Shown: one piece after another, positions 1 to 8,334 of the stretch
How the letters are laid out: each line of letters opens with the position of its first letter
How positions within the stretch are numbered: position 1 is the first letter of the stretch
Source: UBA685 sp049890115
GTDB taxonomy: Bacteria; Pseudomonadota; Alphaproteobacteria; Puniceispirillales; Puniceispirillaceae
Reading direction: 5' to 3'
Assembly: GCA_049890115.1 (NCBI GenBank)
Contig: JBMHCC010000039.1
Span: 100,899-164,898 of the forward strand
Length of the DNA stretch: 64,000 nucleotides
Translations under genes and position numbers: made by a program
The notes under the pieces: generated by a model
Databases searched by the model: none
Told to the model about the DNA's origin: nothing
Seen by the model: the letters and a program-made list of their open reading frames with translations, nothing else

Positions 1-471
1 TGTGAAAGGCGGTAAATCAATGCGCACTGAGCGTGCTGAGACACCCTCACCAATCATCAGATCAAGCTGGAAATCTTCCATCGCTGGATAAAGAATTTCC
101 TCAACAGCTGGATTGAGGCGGTGGATCTCATCAATGAATAACACATCATTTGGCGCTAAATTGGTAAGTAGAGATGCCAAATCACCAGCCTTTGCGATAA
201 CGGGCCCTGACGTGCCACGAAAGCCTGTGCCTAATTCAGTTGAGATAATCTGTGCCAAAGTGGTTTTGCCAAGGCCAGGCGGACCATGCAGCAAAATATG
301 GTCCATTGCCTCAGATCGGCTGCTGGCAGCAGCGATAAACATCTCCAGATTTTGCCGCCCTGCACCCTGTCCAACAAATTCAGCCATTGCGCGTGGTCGC
401 AACGCACCATCAGGCCTATCAGAGCTGTCAATTTCAGCAGCAGACGTAATCCGGCTATCATCTGACATCAT
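1..471 (-). CDS. ruvB: RuvB Holliday junction branch-migration ATPase (partial, N-terminal 157 codons)
   Basis: This is the N-terminal part of the hexameric AAA+ motor that drives Holliday junction migration with RuvA. The reverse-strand frame is open from the window edge to tandem ATG codons at 469-471 and 466-468. The translation contains the RuvB hallmark stretch HGPPGLGKTTLA (Walker A), then the Walker B region DVLFIDEIHRLNPAVEE. The start follows directly after the ruvA stop codon (472-474) with no gap, so the two are probably translationally coupled. The C-terminal winged-helix domain lies outside the window. The identification is secure; only the choice between the two adjacent ATGs is open. 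Confidence 0.96.
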   Translation of the reverse strand, partial: MMSDDSRITSAAEIDSSDRPDGALRPRAMAEFVGQGAGRQNLEMFIAAASSRSEAMDHILLHGPPGLGKTTLAQIISTELGTGFRGTSGPVIAKAGDLASLLTNLAPNDVLFIDEIHRLNPAVEEILYPAMEDFQLDLMIGEGVSARSVRIDLPPFT

Positions 472-1125
472 CTAGAGCCCTCTCTGGCCAAGCTGTTTTA
501 GCGCAGCACCAATTAATGCCGCGCTATCAGCATCACTATCTTCAGCTGAAATAACGCGCAAAACCTGCCAGGCTTCGGTTCTGGCATAGCCTAGATTGAC
601 CAAAGCTGATAACGCATCATTAATAGCTGCTGATGCCCCTTTTGCCGCATCATCAGCCACACCATCAGCTGATGCGGCGCCAGCTATACCAGCACCTAAT
701 GGCGCAACAGATAATGATTGCAGCTTGCCTAATTTTTCAGCCAGCTCATTAACAATTCGTGTGGCAATTTTGGGGCCAATGCCATCTGCTCTGGTAATCA
801 TTGCCTTATCACCTGCCATAATCGCATCTTCAATTTCAGCTGGTGATAAAGCTGATAAAATGGCAATGGCTGCCTTGGCACCGACACCTTGAACGGTTTG
901 CAATAGGGCAAAAGTTGATTTTTCATGAGCTGTGGCAAAGCCATATAACGTCATGGAATCTTCGCGCACAATCATATCTGTCTGAATTTTTACCACATTG
1001 CCAATCGGGCCAAGCGCCTCAATGGTGCGTGTTGATGCGGTGATAAGATAGCCAATGCCGCCAACATCAATGACAGCTGAATTATTATCTTTTACACTAA
1101 CAGTTCCTGATAAATGAGCTATCAT
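472..1125 (-). CDS. ruvA: RuvA Holliday junction DNA-binding subunit
   Basis: RuvA is the tetrameric junction-binding partner of RuvB. The 217-residue protein begins MIAHLSGTV and shows the N-terminal OB-fold, the helix-hairpin-helix region (LLQTVQGVGAKAAIAIL, then RADGIGPKIATRIVNELAEKL) and a C-terminal domain III (INDALSALVNLGYARTEAW) that contacts RuvB. The linker at about residues 140-165 is Ala/Gly rich, as usual for RuvA. It lies six bases downstream of ruvC and abuts ruvB, forming a ruvC-ruvA-ruvB operon. No alphaproteobacterial SOS box (GTTC-N7-GTTC type) was noticed upstream of the operon. Confidence 0.97.
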   Translation of the reverse strand: MIAHLSGTVSVKDNNSAVIDVGGIGYLITASTRTIEALGPIGNVVKIQTDMIVREDSMTLYGFATAHEKSTFALLQTVQGVGAKAAIAILSALSPAEIEDAIMAGDKAMITRADGIGPKIATRIVNELAEKLGKLQSLSVAPLGAGIAGAASADGVADDAAKGASAAINDALSALVNLGYARTEAWQVLRVISAEDSDADSAALIGAALKQLGQRGL

Positions 1126-1131
1126 GCTGGC

Positions 1132-1689
1132 CTAGCCTTTTTGTGCTTCTTTGGCCAGCGCAGCTGAGATGGCAGCTGCTAGCCCTGTTTCCTGACTTCC
1201 TTGACGCTTATCAAGCAAAGCGCCATTTGCCGCATCATGAATGCCAGCAATCGCCAGACCAAGCGCATCTGCTGCATCAGCCCCTTTTGGCGTGACAGAT
1301 AGCAGATGAGACACCATAGCCTGCATTTGTTTTTTATCAGCGCTGCCAGTGCCGGTCACGGCTTTTTTCGCCAATCTGGGTGCAATCTCTGCCAAAGTGA
1401 GACCAGCACTTGATACAGCTGCCATGGCAACACCGCGTGCCATCCCCAATTTCAATGCAGATTTCGCATTTTTAGCCATAAAGACAGATTCAATCGCTGC
1501 TGCTGAAGGCTGATGGTCTTTGCAAATCTGCGCCAGACCATCAAAGATGACCTGTAATCTGATATGATCAGCATCAGCTGTGCTGGTTCTGATCTGACCA
1601 TGTGCCAGATGACGTAATTGATGATTTTGTTTTTCAACAATTCCCCAGCCAGTGCAGGCCAGACCAGGGTCAATTCCCAACATGCGCAT
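1132..1689 (-). CDS. ruvC: RuvC Holliday junction resolvase
   Basis: RuvC is the dimeric endonuclease that resolves Holliday junctions processed by RuvAB. At 185 aa it has normal family length. The RNase H-like acidic residues are visible: Asp in LGIDPGLACTGWG near the N terminus, Glu in AAIESVFMAKNA, and the C-terminal pair in GADAADALGLAIAG. It is the first ruv gene, 31 bases downstream of yebC. The start MRMLGIDPG could equally be the internal Met at residue 3. Confidence 0.97.
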   Translation of the reverse strand: MRMLGIDPGLACTGWGIVEKQNHQLRHLAHGQIRTSTADADHIRLQVIFDGLAQICKDHQPSAAAIESVFMAKNAKSALKLGMARGVAMAAVSSAGLTLAEIAPRLAKKAVTGTGSADKKQMQAMVSHLLSVTPKGADAADALGLAIAGIHDAANGALLDKRQGSQETGLAAAISAALAKEAQKG

Positions 1690-1720
1690 TACGCCACCTT
1701 TTGCCGAAAAGGTGATATCA

Positions 1721-2464
1721 CTAGCTGTCCAGAGATGCCATCACCTCATCAGAGATATCAAAATTTGATGCGATTGCCTGTACATCATCATTATCATCAA
1801 GCACTTCCATCAGCTTAATCAGGCCCTTGGCATGATCAGCTGTCACTTCAACCAGATTTTGTGGCTTCCAGACAATAGCTGCTTCATCAGGTGTGCCAAA
1901 TTGATCTTCCAGCGTATCACGAACGGTATTGAAATCACCCAACGCACAAATAATCGCATGACCATCATCATCTGATTCCACATTATCAGCACCAGCTTCT
2001 AGGGCTGCTTCAAACATCGTGTCAGCATCAGCCACCTCATTTTTGAACAAAATCTCACCAACCTTATCAAACATAAAGCTGACAGAGCCTGTCTCACCAA
2101 GAGAGCCATTATATTTATTGAACGCCGCACGCACCTCAGATGCGGTACGATTGCGATTATCTGTCATGGCTTCGACAATCAAAGCTGTTCCACCAGGGCC
2201 ATAGCCTTCATAGCGGATTTCTTCATAAAGCTCGCCCTCACCGCCTTCTGCTTTTTTCAGAACACGTTCAATATTATCCTTTGGCATATTGGCAGCACGA
2301 CATGCCGCAAGCGCCGTACGAAGGCGCGGATTTGAGCCGACATCTGTTCCGGCTCTGGCAGCAACGGTTAATTCCTTGCCAAGGCGTGAGAATACTTTTG
2401 CACGTTTTTTATCCTGAGCACCTTTGCGATGCTGAATATTTTTAAATTTACTATGGCCTGCCAT
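1721..2464 (-). CDS. yebC: YebC/PmpR family protein (TACO1 family)
   Basis: This conserved 247-aa protein begins MAGHSKFKNIQHRKGAQD, the signature N terminus of the YebC/PmpR/TACO1 family. Members are described as DNA-binding regulators or, more recently, as ribosome-associated factors that help translate proline-rich stretches; which role applies here cannot be read from sequence. The motif GTALIVEAMTDNRNRT and the acidic C-terminal domain are typical. The gene sits directly upstream of ruvCAB, a common bacterial arrangement, and has a good promoter about 110 bases upstream. Confidence 0.96.
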   Translation of the reverse strand: MAGHSKFKNIQHRKGAQDKKRAKVFSRLGKELTVAARAGTDVGSNPRLRTALAACRAANMPKDNIERVLKKAEGGEGELYEEIRYEGYGPGGTALIVEAMTDNRNRTASEVRAAFNKYNGSLGETGSVSFMFDKVGEILFKNEVADADTMFEAALEAGADNVESDDDGHAIICALGDFNTVRDTLEDQFGTPDEAAIVWKPQNLVEVTADHAKGLIKLMEVLDDNDDVQAIASNFDISDEVMASLDS

Positions 2465-2577
2465 ATTATTTATATCTCTTAGTTATATCTTGTCTAAATC
2501 ATCCATTATCATTTGCTATGGCTGTTTTTACAACGCTGGCAAATGACCGTAAATTGGTCTTATTTTTTGTAGCAAAG

Positions 2578-2607
2578 AGCATAAAAGGGGGGCAAGTTTT
2601 TTGTCAA
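2578..2607 (-). promoter_or_regulatory. Probable sigma70 promoter for yebC-ruvCAB
   Basis: On the minus strand TTGACA (2602-2607) is followed after 18 bases by TATGCT (2578-2583). This is a consensus -35 with a 4/6 -10 (TATAAT consensus), about 110 bases upstream of the yebC ATG, and it is the only obvious promoter before the operon. Confidence 0.6.
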
Positions 2608-2614
2608 AATCTGC

Positions 2615-3415
2615 CTAGCTTTGTGATAGCTCACCGCCACGGCGTATCGGTTGGACAGAAATGGCAAGCCCTGTATTATCATCTGTCTCAAAGACTAAAC
2701 CAGATAGGGTTGGCGCGCCTGCTGCCACTGATAATCTGCCTGATTTTTTACCTGTAAAACGGCCGATTGCAACTTCAGGATCCATGCCAATAACAGATCG
2801 GTAATCACCACACATGCCAGCATCAGTCTGATAAGCTGTTCCGCCAGCCAACACCCTTGTATCAGCTGTTGGTATATGCGTATGAGTGCCAACCACACAT
2901 GATACCCTGCCATCACAAAACAGGCCTGTTGCAACTTTTTCAGATGTTGCCTCACCATGTACATCAACCAGGATCACATCAGCATCACGAACCAGTTTCA
3001 TGTCATCAAGCAAGCCTTCTAGACAGGCAAACATATTATCATTTTGTGCCATGAATAAATTTGCCATCACATTGATGACACCCAGACGCTGACCATTTGG
3101 CAAATGATGAATAACCTGACCTTTACCAGGAAATTCGCGGGCCATATTGGCAGGACGTAACAAGCGTGGCTGTTGTTGCAAATAAGGGGATATTTCAGCC
3201 TTATCCCAGACATGATTACCTGTGGTTAGCACGTCAGCACCAGCGGCAAATAAATCATCACAAATAGCAGGGGTGACACCAAAACCACCAGCTGCATTTT
3301 CACAATTCACAACCGCCGCATCACAACCAAGCTCTGATTTCAACCCAGCTAAATCTGAAATCACGGTCTGACGGGCAGTTCGGCCAACAATATCACCTAA
3401 AAACAAAACTCTCAT
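2615..3415 (-). CDS. YmdB-type metallophosphoesterase (TIGR00282 family)
   Basis: This 266-aa calcineurin-like phosphoesterase belongs to the YmdB/TIGR00282 group, whose characterised members hydrolyse 2',3'-cyclic nucleotides. Metal-ligand motifs run in order: GDIVGRTARQ at the N terminus, NCENAAGGFGVTP, TTGNHVWDK, VDVHGEATSEK and VGTHTHIPTAD. Length is normal. It lies 35 bases downstream of the cyclo-ligase gene on the same strand and may be co-transcribed with it. Substrate in this organism is inferred from the family only. Confidence 0.9.
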   Translation of the reverse strand: MRVLFLGDIVGRTARQTVISDLAGLKSELGCDAAVVNCENAAGGFGVTPAICDDLFAAGADVLTTGNHVWDKAEISPYLQQQPRLLRPANMAREFPGKGQVIHHLPNGQRLGVINVMANLFMAQNDNMFACLEGLLDDMKLVRDADVILVDVHGEATSEKVATGLFCDGRVSCVVGTHTHIPTADTRVLAGGTAYQTDAGMCGDYRSVIGMDPEVAIGRFTGKKSGRLSVAAGAPTLSGLVFETDDNTGLAISVQPIRRGGELSQS

Positions 3416-3450
3416 ATTACTACTGCTTTCTTCGGCCAGCTCTTAGATTA

Positions 3451-4074
3451 TCATTTTACCGTTAAGGCGTGCGGGGTGACAATGCCATCAAGCGGCATGT
3501 CATAAGGACCAGTTGGCACATCATCAACCTGTTGCTCATCATAAGCCACCCCCAGAATAATAGGCTTTGTGCCTAGTTCTTCCAAGTGGGCGATTGTGCG
3601 ATCATAAAAACCACCACCATAACCAAGCCGCCAAAACGCTGTATCAAAGGCAAGCAATGGTGCTAGAATCAAATCTGGCAATGCTGGTGCTGCATCTTTG
3701 CTAGGCTGTTTGGTATGATAGGGGCCATCTTCTAGTTCTGTGACAAAATCCCAGTGATGAAATTGCAATGGCTTGCCTTCTTCAGGGGTGCGTGGCAGGC
3801 AAGCGCCTATGCCATCACGGCAAAGGGCACGCAACAAAGCCAGTGGGTCAAGCTCTGATTTAATCGGCCAATAAGCCGCAATAAGCGTTGGCTGAAATTG
3901 TGCCTTAATATCATCACATCTTGCTACCAGACGCGATGCACCATCAGGTAGATTAAGCGCGGCTTCATTACGTTTTATCGCTGCTTGCTTGCGCAATGCT
4001 GCCTTGGCAGAAGCGGCATCAGAAATATGACTATCAGCCATTGGCAAAAAGGCTTTCCTGTTCGATGGCGACAT
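3451..4074 (-). CDS. 5-formyltetrahydrofolate cyclo-ligase
   Basis: This enzyme converts 5-formyl-THF to 5,10-methenyl-THF with ATP, returning stored folate to one-carbon metabolism. The family signature GYGGGFYDRTIAHL is present near residue 165, and an N-terminal basic helix region (ALRKQAAIKRNEA) precedes it. The longest frame gives 207 aa; the internal Met at residue 12 (start 4041) is an alternative with AGGAAAG upstream. It follows the 6S RNA gene, a linkage seen widely in proteobacteria where 6S RNA is processed from the same transcript. Confidence 0.93.
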   Translation of the reverse strand: MSPSNRKAFLPMADSHISDAASAKAALRKQAAIKRNEAALNLPDGASRLVARCDDIKAQFQPTLIAAYWPIKSELDPLALLRALCRDGIGACLPRTPEEGKPLQFHHWDFVTELEDGPYHTKQPSKDAAPALPDLILAPLLAFDTAFWRLGYGGGFYDRTIAHLEELGTKPIILGVAYDEQQVDDVPTGPYDMPLDGIVTPHALTVK

Positions 4075-4089
4075 GATGAGGGGGCCTTT

Positions 4090-4265
4090 TCATAGTTGCG
4101 CCCCCTAGAATATGGGTGATGGCCGAATCAGCCGTCGGTGTGATTCATCCTTCTGCGACCTGATTAACAGGTGGGCGCCGCAATAATAAGACCGCGATCC
4201 TATCAGAGGCAGCTCCCTACAGAAGATTATGGTCCCAGGGATTGAAAGACCTAACGCACTGTCCA
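4090..4265 (-). ncRNA. ssrS: 6S RNA (SsrS)
   Basis: The 211-base gap between zapA and the cyclo-ligase gene is the standard location of 6S RNA, the regulator that sequesters sigma70 RNA polymerase. On the minus strand the terminal stem can form between TGCGTT (4253-4258) and GGCGCA (4097-4102). Between them lie a CCCTGGGACC segment and, on the 3' side, the CGCCCACCTG...CAGGTCGCAGAAGG segment that I associate with alphaproteobacterial 6S RNAs. Ends are approximate. A GGGGGC/GCCCCC hairpin at the 3' end merges into the leader of the downstream gene. Confidence 0.85.
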
Positions 4266-4285
4266 GCCATCATTGTGCATTTTAT

Positions 4286-4636
4286 TTAGGCTGATTTCAG
4301 TGATGCGGCAAGTGTAGAAATCTGAGCTGTGATATTTTCCAGCTTCGCTATCTGTTGATCTGTCACGATGTCTCCAGCAGGTTCACCAGTTGATTCTGGG
4401 GCTGATTCTGGGGCTGATTCTGGGGCTGGCCCCTTGGCTTTGGCTTGTTCTGCCAGCAAAATAGCTGCCATGACTAACAAACGCATTTCACCAATTTGGC
4501 CAACAGAGCCTGACAGTGATTTCACCGTATCATCAACCATCTTGCCAAGTGCTTCAATCTCAGCCTCTTGGCCTTTATCACAGCCAAGCTGAAATGGTTG
4601 GCCATTAATTCTGACAGTTACAACAGACCCGCTCAT
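4286..4636 (-). CDS. zapA: Cell division protein ZapA
   Basis: ZapA binds FtsZ and cross-links protofilaments at the Z-ring. The 116-aa protein has the ZapA N-terminal domain (VTVRINGQPFQLGCDKGQEAEIEALGKMVDD), followed by the MRLLVMAAILLAEQ helix and a C-terminal coiled coil (IAKLENITAQISTLAASL). Between them is a low-complexity APES repeat encoded by tandem 12-bp units. Its ATG overlaps the DUF4164 stop codon by four bases (ATGA). Location next to 6S RNA is classical. Confidence 0.93.
   Translation of the reverse strand: MSGSVVTVRINGQPFQLGCDKGQEAEIEALGKMVDDTVKSLSGSVGQIGEMRLLVMAAILLAEQAKAKGPAPESAPESAPESTGEPAGDIVTDQQIAKLENITAQISTLAASLKSA
4392..4427. repeat. Three tandem 12-bp units inside zapA
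   Basis: Three identical copies of GATTCTGGGGCT lie end to end at 4392-4403, 4404-4415 and 4416-4427. In the zapA frame they encode an APES repeat in the linker between the FtsZ-binding domain and the coiled coil. The unit is a multiple of three, so copy-number change would alter linker length without a frameshift. Confidence 0.95.
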
Positions 4637-4884
4637 GCTGTGCCTCCATTTGAGCCATCAGGCAAATCAGCTGATGGTTTTGCCTCAGTTTGAATATGGC
4701 GCACCAGCTCGATGGCTTCTGCTAGCTCTGATTTGATGCTTTGCAACTCTTCTTGAGATGGCGCGGCAGTCATATCAGCATAGCTATCTGCCCCATTATC
4801 GGCTTGCGGCCTATCTGCCATAGCAGCAGATAATTCTGCCAATGCAGCTTCAAGTTCTGATAAAGCGGTATCCAAACGTGACAT
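4633..4884 (-). CDS. DUF4164-like small coiled-coil protein
   Basis: This short protein (83 aa from the chosen start) is encoded immediately before zapA, where alphaproteobacteria commonly carry a DUF4164 gene. It is almost entirely heptad-like helix (LDTALSELEAALAELSAAM, then ELQSIKSELAEAIELVRHIQ). I chose MSRLDTAL at 4884 because AAGGAAC lies about 11 bases upstream; the frame extends to 4971 but the extra residues lack family character. The overlap with zapA suggests a divisome role, possibly ZapB-like, but that is inference. Confidence 0.8.
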   Translation of the reverse strand: MSRLDTALSELEAALAELSAAMADRPQADNGADSYADMTAAPSQEELQSIKSELAEAIELVRHIQTEAKPSADLPDGSNGGTA

Positions 4885-5069
4885 AAAGCAATGAGTTCCT
4901 TTTGACTTGCCATCATGGGGCGTCAGTTTGTGTTTTAGCATAGCTGAGTTACCAGAAAATTCAACTATCACAATTTTTTACGAAACTGAGTTCTACCACA
5001 ATGCCAAACCATTATAAACCAGCGAGGTATTCTGGTCTAATTCATCATGTTTTTTGACAAACTAAGTAT

Positions 5070-5099
5070 TTGACGCAGCCTTATCATTTAGCCCATTAT
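5070..5099 (+). promoter_or_regulatory. Probable promoter for tkt
   Basis: TTGACG (5070-5075) and CATTAT (5094-5099) are separated by 18 bases and lie about 80 bases before the transketolase ATG. A second TTGACA at 5054-5059 is nearby but has no well-spaced -10. Confidence 0.45.
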
Positions 5100-5180
5100 G
5101 CGGCAAGTTTGACCACCTGTAACCGCGTCATCATTTGTGATCTTGCATCATGATATGTTGTTTTTGTAAGGAGCCCCCCT

Positions 5181-7157
5181 ATGTCTGCCACTAAGCTGGA
5201 AATGGCAAATGCCATTCGTGCCTTATCAATGGATGCTGTCGAAGCGGCAAAATCAGGTCACCCAGGCATGCCAATGGGCATGGCAGATGCGGCAACAGCG
5301 TTATTTTCAGACCATCTGAAATTTGATGCCAGCCAGCCAAATTGGCCAGATAGAGACAGATTTATACTATCAGCAGGCCATGGTTCTATGCTGATTTATG
5401 CGCTGTTACATCTAACAGGCTATGCTGATATGACATTGGATGAGATTCGCAATTTCCGCCAATGGGGTGCCAAAACAGCTGGTCATCCGGAATTTGGTCA
5501 TGCCTCAGGCATTGAGACAACCACAGGCCCGCTTGGTCAAGGTATTGCCAATGCTGTTGGCATGGCGATGGCAGAGCGTCATAAAGCAGCTCTATTTGGT
5601 GATGAGCTGGTTAATCATTACACCTATGTTATCGCAGGTGATGGCTGCCTGATGGAAGGTGTCAGCCATGAAGCTGCTTCACTGGCAGGTCATATGAAGC
5701 TTGGCCGTATGATTGTGTTATTTGACGATAATGGCATCTCGATTGATGGACCAACCAGCCTGACTATTTCAGATGATACAACAAAGCGATTTGAAGCCTA
5801 TGGGTGGCAGGTTTTGGCATGTGATGGCCATGATCAGCAGGCTGTTTCAGCAGCTATCACAGCTGCCAAGCAAGATGATCGCCCGACCCTTATTCGCTGC
5901 AAAACCGTTATTGGCTATGGCGCACCAACGAAAAAAGGTACATCTGGCATTCATGGCGCACCTTTGGGCGCAGATGAAATTGCTGGCACAAGAGACCAGC
6001 TTGGCTGGAGCTATGCGCCATTTGAAATTCCGCAAAATATCCTAGATAGCTGGCGTGCTGTTGGCGCAAAAGGGCATGATGAGGCTAGCGCATGGCAAGC
6101 ACGCCTTGACGCATCTTCCCATAAGGACAGCTTTAACGCTCTGTCATCTGGTAATGTCACAGAAGCTGTGAATAAGGCAATCGCTGCTTATAAAGAAACA
6201 CTAGCATCTGGTGAGCCCCAAAAAATCGCAACAAGAGTCGCAAGCCAAAAAGCGATTGAAGCATTAGTGCCTTCTATCCCTGCCCTATTTGGTGGTTCAG
6301 CTGATTTGACCGGCTCAAATAATACCCGTGTTGGCATGCATGAGATTTTCAGTGCTGATAATTATGCTGGCACCTATATTCATTATGGTGTTCGTGAACA
6401 TGGCATGGCAGCAGCAATGAACGGGATTGCCTTGCATGGCGGTCTTGTGCCATTTGGTGGCACTTTCTTGGTCTTTACTGATTATTGCAGACCATCTATC
6501 CGCCTATCAGCTTTGATGCAGCAGCGTGTGATTTATGTGATGACACATGATTCTATTGGTTTGGGTGAAGATGGCCCGACACATCAGCCTGTTGAACATA
6601 TTGCCTCACTGCGTGCGATGCCAAATGTGAATGTATTCCGCCCAGCTGATATTGTTGAGACAGCTGAAGCATGGCAATGCGCGATGACATCGCAATCAAC
6701 ACCATCAATTCTGGCATTAAGCCGCCAAGGTTTGCCGCAATTACGTCTTGGTGATGACGTGCTTGAGAATAAATCTGCCAAAGGTGGTTACATCCTGACA
6801 GACGCCTCATCAGACCCGCAAGTTACCTTATTTGCCACAGGCTCTGAGGTGACGATTGCCAATGATGCTAGAGAAGCTTTGGAAGCTGAAGGCATTGCAA
6901 CACGTCTTGTATCTGTCCCGTGTTTTGATCTTTTGATGGCACAAGATGCCTCTTACATTGAAAGCTTAATAGGCGGCGCATCTGTCAAAATCGCTGTTGA
7001 GGCTGGCATTGCACAAGGCTGGTCAGATCTAATCGGCACAGATGGCACCTTTATCGGCATGACTGGCTTTGGTGCATCTGCACCGATTGACAAATTATAT
7101 GAGGCATTCGGCATCACAGCAGACGCCATTATCACCGCAGCAAAAGCAAAATTATAA
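5181..7157 (+). CDS. tkt: Transketolase
   Basis: Transketolase transfers two-carbon ketol units between sugar phosphates in the pentose phosphate pathway, using thiamine diphosphate. The 658-aa protein has normal length. Visible motifs are SGHPGMPMGMAD (about residues 25-36), the ThDP/Mg motif GDGCLMEGVSHEAASLAG with downstream DDN (about 151-182), HGVREHGMAAAMNG in the pyrimidine-binding domain, and a C-terminal transketolase domain. AAGGAG lies upstream of the ATG. The gap gene follows after 46 bases, so a tkt-gap operon is likely. Confidence 0.97.
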   Translation: MSATKLEMANAIRALSMDAVEAAKSGHPGMPMGMADAATALFSDHLKFDASQPNWPDRDRFILSAGHGSMLIYALLHLTGYADMTLDEIRNFRQWGAKTAGHPEFGHASGIETTTGPLGQGIANAVGMAMAERHKAALFGDELVNHYTYVIAGDGCLMEGVSHEAASLAGHMKLGRMIVLFDDNGISIDGPTSLTISDDTTKRFEAYGWQVLACDGHDQQAVSAAITAAKQDDRPTLIRCKTVIGYGAPTKKGTSGIHGAPLGADEIAGTRDQLGWSYAPFEIPQNILDSWRAVGAKGHDEASAWQARLDASSHKDSFNALSSGNVTEAVNKAIAAYKETLASGEPQKIATRVASQKAIEALVPSIPALFGGSADLTGSNNTRVGMHEIFSADNYAGTYIHYGVREHGMAAAMNGIALHGGLVPFGGTFLVFTDYCRPSIRLSALMQQRVIYVMTHDSIGLGEDGPTHQPVEHIASLRAMPNVNVFRPADIVETAEAWQCAMTSQSTPSILALSRQGLPQLRLGDDVLENKSAKGGYILTDASSDPQVTLFATGSEVTIANDAREALEAEGIATRLVSVPCFDLLMAQDASYIESLIGGASVKIAVEAGIAQGWSDLIGTDGTFIGMTGFGASAPIDKLYEAFGITADAIITAAKAKL

Positions 7158-7203
7158 CCCTGAAATGCCGCCCCACAGGCACCAGCAATGAAGGACTATA
7201 AAC

Positions 7204-8211
7204 GTGACAATCAGAGTTGCTATTAATGGTTTCGGTCGCATTGGCCGATTAACCTTGCGTGCGCTTGCACAATCTGGACGCAATGATATCGAAGTCGCAT
7301 TGATTAACACGCCAGGCGACATAGCGACATCAGCTCATCTTTTTGAATTTGATTCAACCCATGGCCGCTTTTCCGGCAATCTGTCTTATGGTGAAGATTG
7401 GATGGATATGGGGTCTGGCAAAATTAAAATGACGCAATTACGCCAGCCATCTGATTTGCCTCATAAAGAGCTAGGCATTGACCTTGTGATGGAATGTGCC
7501 GGCATCTTCAACAAGCGTGATGCTGCAGCAGCTCATCTAGATGCTGGCGCATCAAAAGTGTTGTTATCTGCCCCTGCTGATGATTCTGATTTGACTGTGG
7601 TTTATGGCGTTAATCACAACCAGTTAACGGCCAGCCATAACATTATTTCCAATGCCTCATGTACCACAAATTGCCTGGCACCAGTGGCAAAGGTGATGCA
7701 AGATAGCTTTGGCATTGACAGCGGTTATATGACCACCATCCATGCCTATACGAATGATCAGAATATTCTGGATAACAGACATAAGGATTTGCGCCGTGCC
7801 AGATCAGCTGGTCAGTCAATGGTGCCTACCTCAACAGGTGCTGCCAAGGCCGTTGGTCTGGTTCTGCCAGAATTACAAGGCAAGCTGGATGGTGCTGCGA
7901 TGCGTGTGCCAACTGCCAATGTATCAGCTGTTGATTTTACCTTTATTGCGAAAACAGACGTCACAGAAAAAGAGATTCATCAGGCCTTATATGATGCCGC
8001 AAACGGGCCAATGGCTGGTGTGTTAGGCATTAATCAGCGCCCGCTTGTTTCGATAGATTTCAATCAAGACCCGCATTCTTCAATAGTTGATATCACTCAG
8101 ACACAAGTGTTGAATAAGCGCTTTGTCCGCCTTTTGGCGTGGTATGATAATGAATGGGGTTTTTCAAATCGGATGCTTGATACAAGTGTTGCGATGATGC
8201 GTGCTGCCTGA
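7204..8211 (+). CDS. gap: Type I glyceraldehyde-3-phosphate dehydrogenase
   Basis: This enzyme interconverts glyceraldehyde-3-phosphate and 1,3-bisphosphoglycerate. The 335-aa protein starts at GTG. It has the Rossmann motif NGFGRIGR (8-15), catalytic Cys153 in SNASCTTNCLAP and His180 in MTTIHAYTND. The Asp that normally selects NAD after the second beta strand is replaced by Thr (LINTPGD, Thr36), and the Leu-Pro pair before HKDLRRAR is Asn-Arg (191-192). Both are positions where NADP-using GAPDHs differ, so dual or NADP specificity is plausible. Erythrose-4-phosphate dehydrogenase is less likely given the HKDLRRAR and PTSTGAAKAVG segments. Confidence 0.94.
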   Translation: MTIRVAINGFGRIGRLTLRALAQSGRNDIEVALINTPGDIATSAHLFEFDSTHGRFSGNLSYGEDWMDMGSGKIKMTQLRQPSDLPHKELGIDLVMECAGIFNKRDAAAAHLDAGASKVLLSAPADDSDLTVVYGVNHNQLTASHNIISNASCTTNCLAPVAKVMQDSFGIDSGYMTTIHAYTNDQNILDNRHKDLRRARSAGQSMVPTSTGAAKAVGLVLPELQGKLDGAAMRVPTANVSAVDFTFIAKTDVTEKEIHQALYDAANGPMAGVLGINQRPLVSIDFNQDPHSSIVDITQTQVLNKRFVRLLAWYDNEWGFSNRMLDTSVAMMRAA

Positions 8212-8212
8212 T

Positions 8213-8237
8213 AAAGGCAGGATTTTTGCCTTTTTTT
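8213..8237 (+). terminator. Intrinsic terminator after gap
   Basis: AAAGGCA (8213-8219) pairs with TGCCTTT (8227-8233) around a 7-base loop, and the T run continues to 8237. It starts two bases after the gap stop codon and separates tkt-gap from efp. Confidence 0.8.
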
Positions 8238-8334
8238 CATAAATTGCTGGCCTTTTGCACCTGCAATATCCTATAGAGCAGTGACAAATTCAGATGCGCT
8301 GCCATGATGGCAAGCCAGCAGAAGAGGTGACATT

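Noticed and set aside
113..475. Plus-strand 120-residue ORF at the left edge
   Set aside because: It is the antisense shadow of ruvB, whose Walker motifs are on the minus strand.
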